This document shows, piece after piece, positions 35,258 through 46,801 of a stretch of 64,000 bases of DNA; position 1 is the stretch's first letter; the number at the start of each line of letters is the position of its first letter. The stretch covers positions 37,817-101,816 of the forward strand of contig NZ_FOAP01000030.1 in the NCBI RefSeq assembly GCF_900109545.1, given 5' to 3'. Under the pieces are notes generated by a model. That model had not been told where the DNA came from, made no database searches, and saw nothing but the letters and a program-made list of their open reading frames with translations. The position numbers and the translations under genes are program-made. This DNA comes from Stigmatella aurantiaca. Lineage in GTDB: Bacteria > Myxococcota > Myxococcia > Myxococcales > Myxococcaceae.

Positions 35258-36651
35258 GTGGAGGTCCCCTGTTTGGTATCGCGCCCCTGCGGCCGCCCAA
35301 GGTAGGCCACCAGGCGCGCCCCTTGCGGATTGACGAGGTCCGGCACGTCCAGCACCGCGACCCGGCCATCCCCGAAGGTGGTGACATAAAGGCGGGCACT
35401 GTCCGTCTGCCCCTGCCGGCGTTGGTCCACCGCGAGCCCGTAGGGCTGGAGGCCAATCCCACCCACCTGGGCGACCAGCTGGCCCAGGTCCGCGTCGTAG
35501 AAGGCCACCACGCCGGAGGTGTTGCTCGAGGCGCTGCACGTCACCACCACGAGGTCCCCGAGCGGCTGGCCATTGGCGTCCGTGCGGCTGAGCACCTGCA
35601 CCTGGCTGGCGCTGTCCGGCAGGGGCACCGAGTCCACCACCGACAGCCTCGGCACGTCCCCTTCCCCGTTCGCGATGTCCACGACGAGCAGCGAGTCCGG
35701 GAAGCGCGTCACGAGGTAGAGCCGCGTGCCCGCGGCATTGAGCGCCAGGTCCCGCGCCTCCAGGCTCTGGTAGATGTCGCGCAGGCCCGTCTCCAGGATG
35801 CGCGTGGGGTTGTTCCGGTCCAGCAGCCGCAGGAGGAAGCTGGCCGACACCGTGCCCGCCAGGCCCGCCGCGTACGAGCGGCCCGAGATGAACACATAGC
35901 GCTTGCCGATGGCCGTGGCGTGCGCCCCGCCGATCGACAGCCCGTTGGCGCCCAGCGGGAAGAAGCTCTCCGCGGTGAGGCTCAGCTCATCCCCAGGCAC
36001 GCGCACCACGTAGGTCTGGAAGTTGGTGCTGGAGCGGGCCGGCGAGTCCGCCGCCTCGGCGTGCGTCACCCACACCTCGGGCTTGTTGCCCGCCAGGGAC
36101 GCCGCCACGCTCACCCCGATGGGGGCCGGCGCCCGGGGCAGGTCGGCCTTTCCGCCCGGAATGAGCCCCGTCAACGAAATCCCGGGAAGGCAGTAATTGC
36201 CCCCGCCAGGCTGGGCGCAGCTCAGCGCGTTGCCCTGGATGTCGATGGCGTGCAGGGCGTTGGTCTCGGACCGGGCCACGACGAACAGCCGGGGCTGCTC
36301 GCCCCGCCACACGTCCATCTCCCCGGCGAAGCTGGAGATCTGCACGACGGACTGGGACGAGGTCTTCAGGTCCTCCACGAGGAGTGGCCCGTCCGGGCTT
36401 GCCGGCGCGCCCACCTCGGGCAGCCCCAGCGCATCCAGGTCGAGCGCGAACACCGCGCCCGTGTCGAAGCACTTGTCGAAGTTGGAGCTCGCCACATAGA
36501 GCGATCCCTTCGAGGCCTCGTTCCCGGGTGCCGGGGGAAGATAGGCAATGCCGCTCGGAAAGACGAAGCGGTCGGTTGGCGGGGGCCGCGGATCGGAACT
36601 CGCGGAACACCCCGCCCAGAGCAGCGCGGAGATGAGGATGAGGGGGCGCAT
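35242..36651 (-). CDS. YncE-like propeller lipoprotein
   Basis: A 469-residue lipoprotein with lipobox LWAGC. The body shows YncE-like beta-propeller phrases: FPSGIAYLPPAPG, LYVASSNFDKCFDTGAVFALDLD, LALNAAGTRLYLVTRFPDSLLVVDIAN and LYVTTFGDGRVAVLDVPDL. Such propellers bind proteins or ligands outside the cytoplasm. It overlaps the next lipoprotein gene on the same strand, so the pair is a two-gene unit. No enzymatic motif is seen. Confidence 0.75.
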   Translation of the reverse strand: MRPLILISALLWAGCSASSDPRPPPTDRFVFPSGIAYLPPAPGNEASKGSLYVASSNFDKCFDTGAVFALDLDALGLPEVGAPASPDGPLLVEDLKTSSQSVVQISSFAGEMDVWRGEQPRLFVVARSETNALHAIDIQGNALSCAQPGGGNYCLPGISLTGLIPGGKADLPRAPAPIGVSVAASLAGNKPEVWVTHAEAADSPARSSTNFQTYVVRVPGDELSLTAESFFPLGANGLSIGGAHATAIGKRYVFISGRSYAAGLAGTVSASFLLRLLDRNNPTRILETGLRDIYQSLEARDLALNAAGTRLYLVTRFPDSLLVVDIANGEGDVPRLSVVDSVPLPDSASQVQVLSRTDANGQPLGDLVVVTCSASSNTSGVVAFYDADLGQLVAQVGGIGLQPYGLAVDQRRQGQTDSARLYVTTFGDGRVAVLDVPDLVNPQGARLVAYLGRPQGRDTKQGTSTCQQQ

Positions 36652-36732
36652 CAGAAGGGGGCGGAGTGTAGGAACCCCGCCCCGTCCTGAGCAACTACAA
36701 AGGGGCCTGGCTATTCCCCAACCGTCCGCCCC

Positions 36733-38833
36733 CTACCCCCCCTGAGCGGCCTCGGCCTGAATCTTGGAGAAGTCCGCCACCTGGTTGAAGAGCGCGCCAA
36801 TCTCCGTGAGGAACCGGACGCGGTTCTCCCGCAGCTCCTTGTCCTCGGCCATCACCGTCACCTTGTCGAAGAAGGTGTCCACCGCGGGCTTCAGGCTGGT
36901 GATTTCCTTGAGTGCGCCCGAGAAATCGTCCGCCTGGACGTACTGGGCCACCTTGCCCCGCGCCTGGGTGAAGGCGCTGTGGAGGTTCTTCTCGGGCTCG
37001 TCCCGGAGCTTGTCCGGGTTGGTCTGCCCCCGGCTCACGTCCTTGCCCTGCTTCTCGACGATGTTCACCACGCGCTTGAAGGCCACCGCCAGCGGCGTGA
37101 AGTCCGCCCGCCCGACGATGCTACTGAGCGCCTCCAGCCGCTTGCGCGCCGCCACCAGGTCGTCGAAGCCCACCGCCAGCACCGCCTCCACCACGTCCGT
37201 CCGGTAGCTCTCCGACCAGAGCGCCTTGAGGCGGCCCCGGAAGAACTCCAGGATCTGCTCGCGCGGCTCCGGCTCCCCGGCCTTGCGCTTCACCGTGGCG
37301 ATCTTCGGCGCCAGCAGCTTGAGCGCCTCGTCCACCGCGGCCGACAGCGAGAAGCGGTACCCGCGGGCGAACACGAGGTTGATGACGGCCAGGCACGCGC
37401 GGCGCAGGCCGAACGGATCCGCCGCCCCCGTGGGCGCCTTGCCGATGGCGAAGATGCCGCACAGCGAGTCCAGCCGGTCCGCCAGGCCGATGAGCGCGCC
37501 CGGGTCCTGGCTCGGCATCGCGTCGTTGGCGTTGCGCGGCAGGTAGTGCTCGAAGATGGCCAGCGCCACCGCCTCCGGCTCCCCACCGGCCCGCGCGTAC
37601 TCGCGGCCCATGACGCCCTGCAGTTCGGGGAACTCGCCCACCATGCCGGTGACGAGGTCCGCCTTGGCCAGGGTGGCCGCGCGCTGGATGGTGGCGGTGT
37701 GGGCCTTCTGGCCCGTGTGCTCCGCCAGCCACACGGCGAGCGTCCGGAAGCGCTCGACCTTCTCCGCGTAGCTGCCGAGCTGGCCCTGCCACACCACGCG
37801 GCCGAGCTTCTCCACGCGCCCTTCCAGCGGCGTCTTGCGGTCCTCGTCGAAGAAGAAGCGGCCGTCGGCCAGGCGCGAGCGCAGCACCCGCTCATAGCCG
37901 CGCAGCGAGAGCTTCTCGTCCTTCACGGGCGTGTTGGACACGGCGATGAACTTCGGCAGCAGCTTGCCCTGGGCATCCGTGAGCGAGAAGTAGCGCTGGT
38001 GGCTCTTCATCTCCTGCACCAGCACCTCGGAGGGCAGGTCCAGGTGCCGGGCGTCGAAGGTGCCCAGCACCGGCGCGGGCAGTTCCACCAGGTTCGTCAC
38101 CTGGTCCACCAGCGACTCGTCCTCCAGGAGCTGGCCGCCGGACTGCTGGGCCACCGCCCGGATCTTTTCCAGCAGCAGGGCGCGCCGCTTGGCGATGTCC
38201 GCCACCACGTGCACCTTCTCCAGCGCCGCCTCGTAGCCAGAGGGCTGGGCCAGCTCGATGGCGCCCGGGGACAGGAAGCGGTGGCCGTACGTCGTCCGGC
38301 CGCTCTTCACATCCCCGAAGACCACCGGCAGCACGTCCCCGCCCAGGAGCGCCACGAGCCACTGCACCGGCCGGGCGAAGGCCAGGTCCACGTCACCCCA
38401 GCGCATGGACTTGCGGAAGTTGATGCCGTGCACCGCCGCGTGCAGCACCTCCGGCAGCAGCTCCGCCGCCGGGCGGCCCTTCTCCTGCACCCGGGCGGAC
38501 AGGTACTCGCCCTTGGGCGTCTGGGTGCGGCCCAGCTCGCTCACCGGCAGCTTGAGGGACTCGGCGAACTTCACCGCCGCCACCGTGGGCTTGCCCTCCT
38601 TGTCGAAGGCCGCCTTGGCGCTCGGGCCGAGCTTCTCGGTGGTGACGTCCTCACCGGCATCGGCCACGTCCTTCACCCACACGGCCAGCCGCCGCGGCGT
38701 GCCGTACGTGCGCACCTCGCCGTGCTTCAGGCGGCCCTCCGCCATGCGCGTGGTGATGATGCGCTGCAGGTCCTCCAGCGCGGGACCAATGAAGGACGCG
38801 GGGATCTCCTCGGCGCCCACCTCCAGCAGCAGA

Positions 38834-38844
<11 letters not shown>
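36733..38844 (-). CDS. glyS: Glycyl-tRNA synthetase beta subunit
   Basis: A 703-residue subunit of the alpha2beta2 type. Family signatures are [15 protein letters not shown] at the start, [44 protein letters not shown], and [21 protein letters not shown] near the end. It binds the tRNA and supports the catalytic alpha subunit in making Gly-tRNA. It overlaps glyQ by 11 bases, implying translational coupling. Confidence 0.97.
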
Positions 38845-39826
<982 letters not shown>

Positions 39827-39907
39827 GGTCGGGGCGTCCTGCGGGCCAGGGAAGGCTAAAGACGCGGCGGACCCTAGTGACGGGGTCCAGGACCGTCAAG
39901 GACGAGG

Positions 39908-42055
39908 TCAATCCGGGTACAGGGGCAAGTCCGAAACCCGAATCGCGTACTTGCGCTCCTTGGCCAGCTCCACCGGGGCCGAGAAGAGCCGGCTCTGGCC
40001 ATCGGGGTCCACGATTCGCAGCCGGTAGGTCCCCGCCTGGAGGGGCACCTTGCGCAGCGGCGTGGTGCCCAAGGGGGTGTTGCCATCGAACACCGCCGCC
40101 GGGGGCATGGTGCTCAGGGTGAGCAGACCGATGCCCGCCTTGCGCATCCCCGCCTTGGAGGTCGTATCCACCACCTGGACCTCCTCCTGGGCCTCGTCCC
40201 GTGTGGTCTCCGGCTGAACCGCCAGCTTCTCCTCCAGGGTCTTCTCCCGCGTGGGCCCTTCCGGAACGGCGGCCGGGGCAGCGGCCTTCGCGGGAGGCGT
40301 CTTCTGCTTGCCCTTGGTGGTTCCGGGCTTCGCCGGAGCCTTGGCGGTAGAAGACTTGTCGCTGGCGGCCACCGCCTCTTCGGAGGGGTCCGGGGTGGAC
40401 GGCTCGCCGGCGGGGGCCTCGGCCACGGCGGCGGGCTCGGGCTCGGGCTTGGGGGCCAGCGGGTTGGGCGGCGGCGGCCGGGCCGGAGGGGGCCAGGGGG
40501 CCTGCTCGGGCGCAGGAGGCGGCGGCCCCAGCTCCAGCTCCGCCTTCACCTTGGCCACCGCGGACTCGTAGCCGGGCCGGAGGGCGGCCCGCACAGGTTC
40601 GAGCGCCAGCAGTCCGCCCAGGCCTCCCAGGAAGGCGAGCCAGAAGAGCCGGACGCCCCACTTCGACTTCGTGCGCTCCTGGGGGACCGCGGACGCCGCC
40701 TCGGGCTTTTGAGACGGGGCCACCGCGGGCTGGCCTCCCCGGGAGGCAGGCCGGTGAGGGCGCACCCGGGTGGGCTGCGAGGCCGGCGGCAGGGTGACGG
40801 GCTCGTGCGCCACGTCCGTGTTCGGCACGGCAGCTGCCCGGCGTGGGGGCGGGGTGCGGGAGCGGGGGCCCCGGGGCGGCACCGTGGTGGCGGCCGGATC
40901 GGCGGGCTCTTGAACGGGCTTCCGGGGACGCGGCGTGGCCCCTGCCCGCCCGGGACCTGGCGATGGGGAGACGCGGGCCCGGGGCGTGGTCCTCGCGCTC
41001 GTGCCGGCGAGCGGCTCGCCCGGCTCGTCCTGGAGGGCGCCGGCGGCCTCCTTGATGCGGGCGTCGTCGCGGCTGGCGTACTCCAGGAGCGCGCGGGTCT
41101 TGTCGCGCTTGTCCGAGAAGAGCTCCTGCATCAGCGCGGCCAAGCGCTCCTCGTCGAACAGCTCGGGGCCCATGGCGGCCTCGATGGCCTTGGCCATCTC
41201 GCGCCCGGTGGCGAAGCGCTTCGGCTTCTCGCGGGTCAGGGCGCGCATCACCACGGCCGAAAGGGCCTCGGGCACCTCCGGGTTCACCTGGCGCGGGCTG
41301 GGAAGCTCTCCCTCCACGATTTGCAGCATCATCGCGGCGTCGCCCGGGGCGTTGAACAGCCGCTGGCCGCACAGCATCTCGTGGAGCAGCACCCCCGCGC
41401 AGAACAGATCGCTCCGCCCGTCGAGTGGTTGCCCCCGGACCTGCTCCGGGGACATGTAGCCGCCGGTCCCCTTCACCATGCCCACGGCCGTGCGGCCCAG
41501 CCGTCCCTTGGCCTTGGCGATGCCGAAGTCGATGACCTTCACCCCGCCGTCATAGGTGACCATGACGTTGCGGGGGGACATGTCCCGGTGCACCACCGAG
41601 ACGGAGCGGCCCGTGGGGTCGACGAAGTGGTGCGCGTAGTGCAGGGCCAGGCAGACATCGCGGATGACGCGGGCCGCGAAGCCGGGGGGCAAGGGCTCGC
41701 CCCGGTTGTCCGCGGCCTTCATCAATTGGTCGAGGTTCTGGCCCGCGAGGAAGTCCATGGCGAGGTACAGCTCGCCGTCCTCCTCTCCGAGATCGAACAC
41801 CTGGCCGATGTTGGCGTGCGTCAAGGCCGCGGTGATGCGGGCCTCGTCCAGGAACATCTTCACGAACTCGTCGGTCTTGACGTCCGGGAGGATCTGCTTG
41901 AGCGCGACGAACTTGCGGAAGCCGCCCGGGCCCGAGGTGAAGGCCAGGAAAAGCTCCGCCATGCCCCCCACGGACAAGCGCGTGAGGATCTCGTACTTGC
42001 CGATGCGCCTCCCCCGATCGGGATCGGCCCCGGGGGACCCTGCCTGAATCGCCAT
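39908..42055 (-). CDS. Ser/Thr protein kinase with PEGA-type C terminus
   Basis: A 715-residue membrane kinase. The kinase domain spans residues about 22-290: IGKYEILTRLSVGGMAELF, VALKQ, HRDMSPRNVMVTYDG, VIDFGIAKAKG and GYMSPEQVRG. A long Pro/Ala-rich linker with many charged residues holds one transmembrane helix near residue 475 (LFWLAFLGGLGGLLAL). The C-terminal 80 residues are a PEGA domain (LTLSTMPPAAVFDGNTPLGTTPL, GTYRLRIVDPD), probably facing the periplasm. FHA proteins in this window are possible partners, by inference only. Confidence 0.93.
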   Translation of the reverse strand: MAIQAGSPGADPDRGRRIGKYEILTRLSVGGMAELFLAFTSGPGGFRKFVALKQILPDVKTDEFVKMFLDEARITAALTHANIGQVFDLGEEDGELYLAMDFLAGQNLDQLMKAADNRGEPLPPGFAARVIRDVCLALHYAHHFVDPTGRSVSVVHRDMSPRNVMVTYDGGVKVIDFGIAKAKGRLGRTAVGMVKGTGGYMSPEQVRGQPLDGRSDLFCAGVLLHEMLCGQRLFNAPGDAAMMLQIVEGELPSPRQVNPEVPEALSAVVMRALTREKPKRFATGREMAKAIEAAMGPELFDEERLAALMQELFSDKRDKTRALLEYASRDDARIKEAAGALQDEPGEPLAGTSARTTPRARVSPSPGPGRAGATPRPRKPVQEPADPAATTVPPRGPRSRTPPPRRAAAVPNTDVAHEPVTLPPASQPTRVRPHRPASRGGQPAVAPSQKPEAASAVPQERTKSKWGVRLFWLAFLGGLGGLLALEPVRAALRPGYESAVAKVKAELELGPPPPAPEQAPWPPPARPPPPNPLAPKPEPEPAAVAEAPAGEPSTPDPSEEAVAASDKSSTAKAPAKPGTTKGKQKTPPAKAAAPAAVPEGPTREKTLEEKLAVQPETTRDEAQEEVQVVDTTSKAGMRKAGIGLLTLSTMPPAAVFDGNTPLGTTPLRKVPLQAGTYRLRIVDPDGQSRLFSAPVELAKERKYAIRVSDLPLYPD

Positions 42056-42151
42056 ACCAGGCCCCCATGCTAGCCACGGATGCCTACCGCGTCGATGTTC
42101 GAGAGGGGTCTCCCTGTACTTCCAGTCAGGACCGGCCGCGCCCCCAGCGCC

Positions 42152-43462
42152 CTATTCGCCCCGCCGCTGGACGAGGACGTAGGACATCACGCTCTTGAGC
42201 GGACAGGCACCGGACAGGAACTCGCTGTTGGCCAGGTTGAGCGCGTGCCACGTGGCCTTCGGGTCCGAGAGTTCCACGGTCTCCCCCGGGCGGAGTTCCC
42301 ACACCCCGGTTCCCAGTCGAAACCCGGTGCGGTGGAAGATCCGCTTGCCGCACGGCGTGTCCTCGCAGCCCACGGGCGCGGGCAGCGGGGCCACCGCGAA
42401 GGGGGCCGTCTCATCCGCGCTCAGCACGGCGCCGAGCTGCCCCGGGTCCGCCGCCAGCAGCAGGGTTCCCGCCGTGTCGCGCAACGTGAGGGCCCGGTTC
42501 TCGGGAAGCTCGTCCGAGGACGCGTCCACCACATGGACCGTCACGCCCTCTCCGGCCTGAAGGGGCAAGGCGGCCTCCACCGGGAGCGCGAAGGACACGG
42601 AGGCCTTGTGCTCCCCGGAGGGCACCGCAGGGCGGGAGAGGTGCAGCGTCAGGGTGCCCTGGGCGTAGCGCACCGAGGTCAGCGTCCCGGCGCCCGTGAA
42701 GCTGCGGCGCGTGCCGGGGCTGGCGCGGACGGTGAAGAAACCAGGCACCCCCTGCTCCTCCGGTTCGAGGACCCGCACCTGCCACGCGCCGCCCAGGGCC
42801 GGGAACGCGTGGGTGGGACACGTCGCCGTGCAGACGCCCTCCAGGCACAGGGTGCCGGGTGCGGTGCAGGCGGCCCCTTCCGTGCACGGCGGGGGTGGCA
42901 AGGGCCGGACTTCCACCACCCCCTCGGCGGGCGTGAACTCCTGCCGGACGCAATGCTGCGCATCGGCCGGGAGCTGGCCCGGCACGGGCGCACTTCCATC
43001 GGTGGGGCCCGCGGACGGGACCGACACCGCGTAACAAAGCTCCAACCGGAACGTCTCATCAACGGACGGAACTTCGGGCTTCAGACACCCCTGAAGTGCT
43101 CCGGAGTCATCCCGGCACGAGGCGGTCTCGTCCACCTGCACGAACCCTTCCCACTCGCGCTCCAGGGCCACCTCCGGAAGAAGCTTCCACACCCGGGAGG
43201 GCCGCACGGGCACGGAACAGGCGCACCCGCCGCAGATGCTGTCGCAGGCCAGGCACTCGCACGGGGGAGCCTCCACGAAGGAGTACCACTGCCCCCGGAC
43301 ACGGCGCTGCACGCGCAGCCCCAGCGTGTCATCCGTGGCGTCCACGAAGATGGCCTGGGACGTCTCGTTGCGGATTCGCAGGGTGACGGGCACCGGAACC
43401 TCCGGGCCGCACTGGCACCCCGAGGCCATCAGGCACAACAGCAACAGAGGGAGAGGCTTCAT
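42152..43462 (-). CDS. Lipoprotein of unknown function
   Basis: A 436-residue lipoprotein, lipobox MASGC, with Cys pairs soon after (CQC, CECLACDSICGGCAC). I recognise no domain. The N-terminal part (VTLRIRNETSQAIFVDATDD) looks like a beta-sandwich that also occurs in other predicted myxobacterial lipoproteins. GTG 43471 is an in-frame alternative start. It is divergent from the VWA lipoprotein gene, with 100 bases between the starts, so the two may share regulation. Confidence 0.65.
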   Translation of the reverse strand: MKPLPLLLLCLMASGCQCGPEVPVPVTLRIRNETSQAIFVDATDDTLGLRVQRRVRGQWYSFVEAPPCECLACDSICGGCACSVPVRPSRVWKLLPEVALEREWEGFVQVDETASCRDDSGALQGCLKPEVPSVDETFRLELCYAVSVPSAGPTDGSAPVPGQLPADAQHCVRQEFTPAEGVVEVRPLPPPPCTEGAACTAPGTLCLEGVCTATCPTHAFPALGGAWQVRVLEPEEQGVPGFFTVRASPGTRRSFTGAGTLTSVRYAQGTLTLHLSRPAVPSGEHKASVSFALPVEAALPLQAGEGVTVHVVDASSDELPENRALTLRDTAGTLLLAADPGQLGAVLSADETAPFAVAPLPAPVGCEDTPCGKRIFHRTGFRLGTGVWELRPGETVELSDPKATWHALNLANSEFLSGACPLKSVMSYVLVQRRGE

Positions 43463-43562
43463 GGGCAGCACCCGGGCCTTGTGACTTTCATGTCATACTT
43501 CGCTCTGACAAGCCGCACCGTAAGCTTGCGGCCCCCATGGCGCCTACGACATTCTGGCCGCC

Positions 43563-44636
43563 ATGACGCTCCGTCTCTTCCTGCTCGCCGCGCTGCTGGG
43601 TGCCTCCGGCTGCGACAACGTGTCAGGAGACCTTGGCCGTGGCGAGGCCGTGCCCACCGTGGCCCCACCGCGCGTCTCTCCCGTCGAGCTGCTGCCCCCC
43701 ACCGTGGACCGCTCCGTCACCCAGCGCGTCGAGGTGAGGGATCCGCCCGTGGCGCCCGCGGTGCAGGTGGATGTCCAGCGCCAGGTGGAAGGCATCGTCG
43801 ACATCCTCTGGGTGGTGGACGACTCCGGCTCCATGGCCAACCAGCGGGAGATGCTCACGCTCCACTTCTCGCGCTTCCTGGAGGAGCTGTCGCGGCTCCA
43901 GGTGCGCTACCAGATGGGCGTCATCTCCACGAACTTCACCGACCGGGGCGTCCTGCGCGGCACGACGAAGATCATCACCCCGGAGACCCCCGCGCCCCGC
44001 GAGGTGTTCCTCCAGAACACCTCCTTCCCCGCCGCCTCGCGCGCCCGCCTGGAGCAGGGCCTGCGGATGATGGAGCTGGCGCTCACCGAGCCCAACCGCG
44101 GAGGGGCCAACGCGGGCTTTCTACGCCCCAGCGCGGCGCTGGCGGTCATCGCCGTCACGGACGAGGACGACGGCTCGTATGGAGACCCGGCCTACTACGC
44201 GCGGTTCCTGCGCAGCCTGAAGGGGCCGGGCAACGAGAACCTCTCCTCGCTCTCCATCATCGGCGGCACCACGCCGGATGGCTGCTTTCCCCCGGGCGAG
44301 GAGATCTACTTCGGCGGACGGGCGGACCCCGCCTTCCGCTACAGCGCCGTCGCCACGCGGACGGGCGGCATCATCGGCTCCATCTGTGACACCTCCTTCG
44401 AGGGCACGCTGGTGAAGATCGCCTCGGCGCTCAACACCTTGCGCCGGGCCTTCCCCCTCTCCCTGAAACCGGTGCCCGCCACCCTGCACGTGCTCGTCAA
44501 CGGCGCGCCCGTGCCCAGAGATCTGGTGAATGGGTGGCAGTACCGCGCGGACACCCAGAGCATCACCTTCCTGGGCAACTACGTCCCGCCTCCCGGCGCG
44601 CTCCTGCGCTTCGAGTACGCCCTTGCCCCCCCTTGA
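43563..44636 (+). CDS. VWA-domain lipoprotein
   Basis: A 357-residue lipoprotein with lipobox GASGC at residues 13-17. Residues about 78-280 form a von Willebrand A domain with an intact metal site: DDSGSM at residues 86-91 (DxSxS), and VTDEDDGSYG later. Such domains mediate adhesion or assembly. It is followed six bases later by a Cys-rich lipoprotein gene in the same direction, so the pair is likely co-transcribed. The function is unknown. Confidence 0.8.
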   Translation: MTLRLFLLAALLGASGCDNVSGDLGRGEAVPTVAPPRVSPVELLPPTVDRSVTQRVEVRDPPVAPAVQVDVQRQVEGIVDILWVVDDSGSMANQREMLTLHFSRFLEELSRLQVRYQMGVISTNFTDRGVLRGTTKIITPETPAPREVFLQNTSFPAASRARLEQGLRMMELALTEPNRGGANAGFLRPSAALAVIAVTDEDDGSYGDPAYYARFLRSLKGPGNENLSSLSIIGGTTPDGCFPPGEEIYFGGRADPAFRYSAVATRTGGIIGSICDTSFEGTLVKIASALNTLRRAFPLSLKPVPATLHVLVNGAPVPRDLVNGWQYRADTQSITFLGNYVPPPGALLRFEYALAPP

Positions 44637-44642
44637 GGCTTC

Positions 44643-46046
44643 GTGAACCGCTCCCCTGCCCTGCTCCTGCTCGCGCTGCTGGCCGCGTTGGGATTCTCCG
44701 CGTGCGCGCGGACGGCCATCACGCCCGAGTGCCCCGCGGGCTACGCCCTCCAGGGCGATACCTGCGAATGCCTCACCGATCAGGCCTGTCCGGACGGGAT
44801 GCGCTGCGAGGCGGGCGTCTGCTTCTGCCGGGACAGCTCCTGCTGCCCCGAGGGCCACGCGTACTCCGCCACCAGTGAGTCCTGCGTGTGCCGGGACAGC
44901 TCCTGCTGCCCCGAGAGCCACGTGTGGAACGCCGCCGCGGGGCGCTGCGAGTGCGGCGGCCAGGAGTGCTGCCCCTCGGGCTACACGTTCGATGACGATG
45001 CGGGCGCCTGCCGCTGCACGGCCAGCACTTGCTGCCCGAGCGGCTTCCGGTATGAGGCCCGGACCGAGCGCTGCGTGTGTAACTCGGATGAGTGCTGCCC
45101 AGTGGACCACCGCTTCGATGCCGAGCGCAAGGACTGCGTCTGCGCCAAGGATTCGTGCTGCCCGCCGGACCACATCTACAGCGCGAGCGTGGGCGCCTGC
45201 GTGTGCCAGGGCGATGCGTGCTGTCCCGAGGGCTACCGCAAGGACGGAAGCGGCGAGCGCTGTGTCTGCATCAGCGATGCGGCGTGCGGCGCGGGGAACT
45301 TCTGCGATGCCGCCTCCGGGGCCTGCCGCTGCCAGAGCGACGCGGGGTGCGCCTCCGGCCAGTACTGCAATGGCCTGGGCTTCTGCCAGACGCTCGGCAG
45401 TTGCACGTCAAACGCCGACTGCCCGCGCGACACCTTCTGTGACACCACCACGGACCGGTGCATCCCCTCGGGTCCCTGCACGCTCGATGAGCACTGTGCC
45501 TTCGGCCAGCTCTGCGATGCCCAGATGGCCCGCTGCCGCCCCGGGTGCCGCCGCGATGCGGACTGCGCGGACAAGCAGGCCTGCGAGTCCGGCCAATGCC
45601 AGGACTACTGCCGCACCCACGCGAGCTGCGGCGTGAACCTGTTCTGCGCGCCCACGGGGGGCCTCTGCGGGCCTCGCGCGGGCCGCACGGACTGCCAGGA
45701 CTGCACCGCGACTCCCAACGTCTGCGGCGGAGGCGCCACGTGCCTCACGTTCATCAGCGAGGGCCAGGTGGCCCGCAACTTCTGCGGAAGCCACTGCACC
45801 ACGAACGCGGACTGTCCCTCGGGCTACGGCTGTGGCGACGTCATCTACTCCTGCACCACTGGCGAGGGCGGGGCCTGTCCCTCGGACAGCAAGGCCCCGG
45901 GGCAGACCTTCACCTGCAAGGGGTTCCTGGTGGAGAACGAGCCGGGCACCCGCTTCTACTGCACGGGCGCGGAGGGCCAGCCTCACGCGTACATCCAGGC
46001 CTGCGTGCCGCAGACGGGCTTCTGCCCCGCCACCGAGCTGCCCTGA
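44643..46046 (+). CDS. Cys-rich lipoprotein with Cys-Cys repeats
   Basis: 467 residues from GTG (GAGG upstream). The lipobox is GFSAC. Residues about 25-210 hold about eight repeats of roughly 25 residues, each with a Cys-Cys pair and two other Cys (CRDSSCCPEGH, CCPSGYTF, CCPVDHRF). The C-terminal half has looser Cys-rich repeats (CTSNADCPRDTFCDTTTDRC type), like Dickkopf-type Cys-rich modules. All Cys are probably oxidised to disulphides in the envelope. It is co-directional with the VWA lipoprotein; together they may form a surface complex. Confidence 0.75.
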   Translation: MNRSPALLLLALLAALGFSACARTAITPECPAGYALQGDTCECLTDQACPDGMRCEAGVCFCRDSSCCPEGHAYSATSESCVCRDSSCCPESHVWNAAAGRCECGGQECCPSGYTFDDDAGACRCTASTCCPSGFRYEARTERCVCNSDECCPVDHRFDAERKDCVCAKDSCCPPDHIYSASVGACVCQGDACCPEGYRKDGSGERCVCISDAACGAGNFCDAASGACRCQSDAGCASGQYCNGLGFCQTLGSCTSNADCPRDTFCDTTTDRCIPSGPCTLDEHCAFGQLCDAQMARCRPGCRRDADCADKQACESGQCQDYCRTHASCGVNLFCAPTGGLCGPRAGRTDCQDCTATPNVCGGGATCLTFISEGQVARNFCGSHCTTNADCPSGYGCGDVIYSCTTGEGGACPSDSKAPGQTFTCKGFLVENEPGTRFYCTGAEGQPHAYIQACVPQTGFCPATELP

Positions 46047-46058
46047 GCCGGGCGCGCG

Positions 46059-46793
46059 TCAGTCCAGCCCGACCTGGGCCATGAAGTCCACGCTCTTGAG
46101 GCGGCGGCCCAGGTGGTGTGCGATGAAGACGTTGAGGATTCCGCGCGCCTGGGCGCGCAGCTCCGGGGCCAGGGGCGTGCGCTGGCCTTCCTGCAAGGCG
46201 CGGAGCCCCGCCAGCAACGTGGCCGGGACGGCCACCGCGTCGCGGGCCCGCCCGCCACAAGGCTCGCAGACGGCGCCCCCATGGGCCTGGTCGAACCGGG
46301 GCCGCTCCCCGGGCTCGCCGCCACACAGCGCACAGGCATCGAAACGCGGCATCAGGCCCGCGTGCGCCAGCGCGGACAGCTCGAACGCGAGGAGCGAGGT
46401 GGGGCCTGCCTCCTTGGCATCCAGCCGGGCAAGGTACTGTTCCAGGAGGGCGAAGAGCTCGGGGTGCGGCTCGTGGTCGCGCGTCAGCTCGCGGCACATC
46501 TCCACGGCGTACAGGGCCCGGGCAATCAAGGGCAGTTCCTGACGTGCGGTGTAATAGCCCGCGAGGATGTCGGCGGAGTCCATCCGCACCGTACTGCCCC
46601 GCGTCTCCACGAACTGGACGCGCAGGTTCATGTAGGGCTCGAGCGCCCCCGCGAACCGCCGCTTGCTCTTGCGCGCCCCGGCGGCGAAGGCCGTGAGCTT
46701 GCCGTGCTGGCGCGTCAGGAGCGTCACCAGCCGGTCCGCCTCCCCGTAGTCCACGGTGGAGAGCACCAACGCCTCGTCAACGAACCGCTCCAT
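46059..46793 (-). CDS. recO: DNA repair protein RecO
   Basis: A 244-residue protein that helps RecR load RecA during gap repair. The start is MERFVDEALVLSTVDYGEADRL, with the OB fold at the N terminus (KLTAFAAGARKSKRRF). A zinc site is visible in CALCGG and CEPCGG. It is the last gene of a run with the RodZ-like gene eight bases upstream. Confidence 0.95.
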   Translation of the reverse strand: MERFVDEALVLSTVDYGEADRLVTLLTRQHGKLTAFAAGARKSKRRFAGALEPYMNLRVQFVETRGSTVRMDSADILAGYYTARQELPLIARALYAVEMCRELTRDHEPHPELFALLEQYLARLDAKEAGPTSLLAFELSALAHAGLMPRFDACALCGGEPGERPRFDQAHGGAVCEPCGGRARDAVAVPATLLAGLRALQEGQRTPLAPELRAQARGILNVFIAHHLGRRLKSVDFMAQVGLD

Positions 46794-46801
46794 GGTCCTG
46801 T

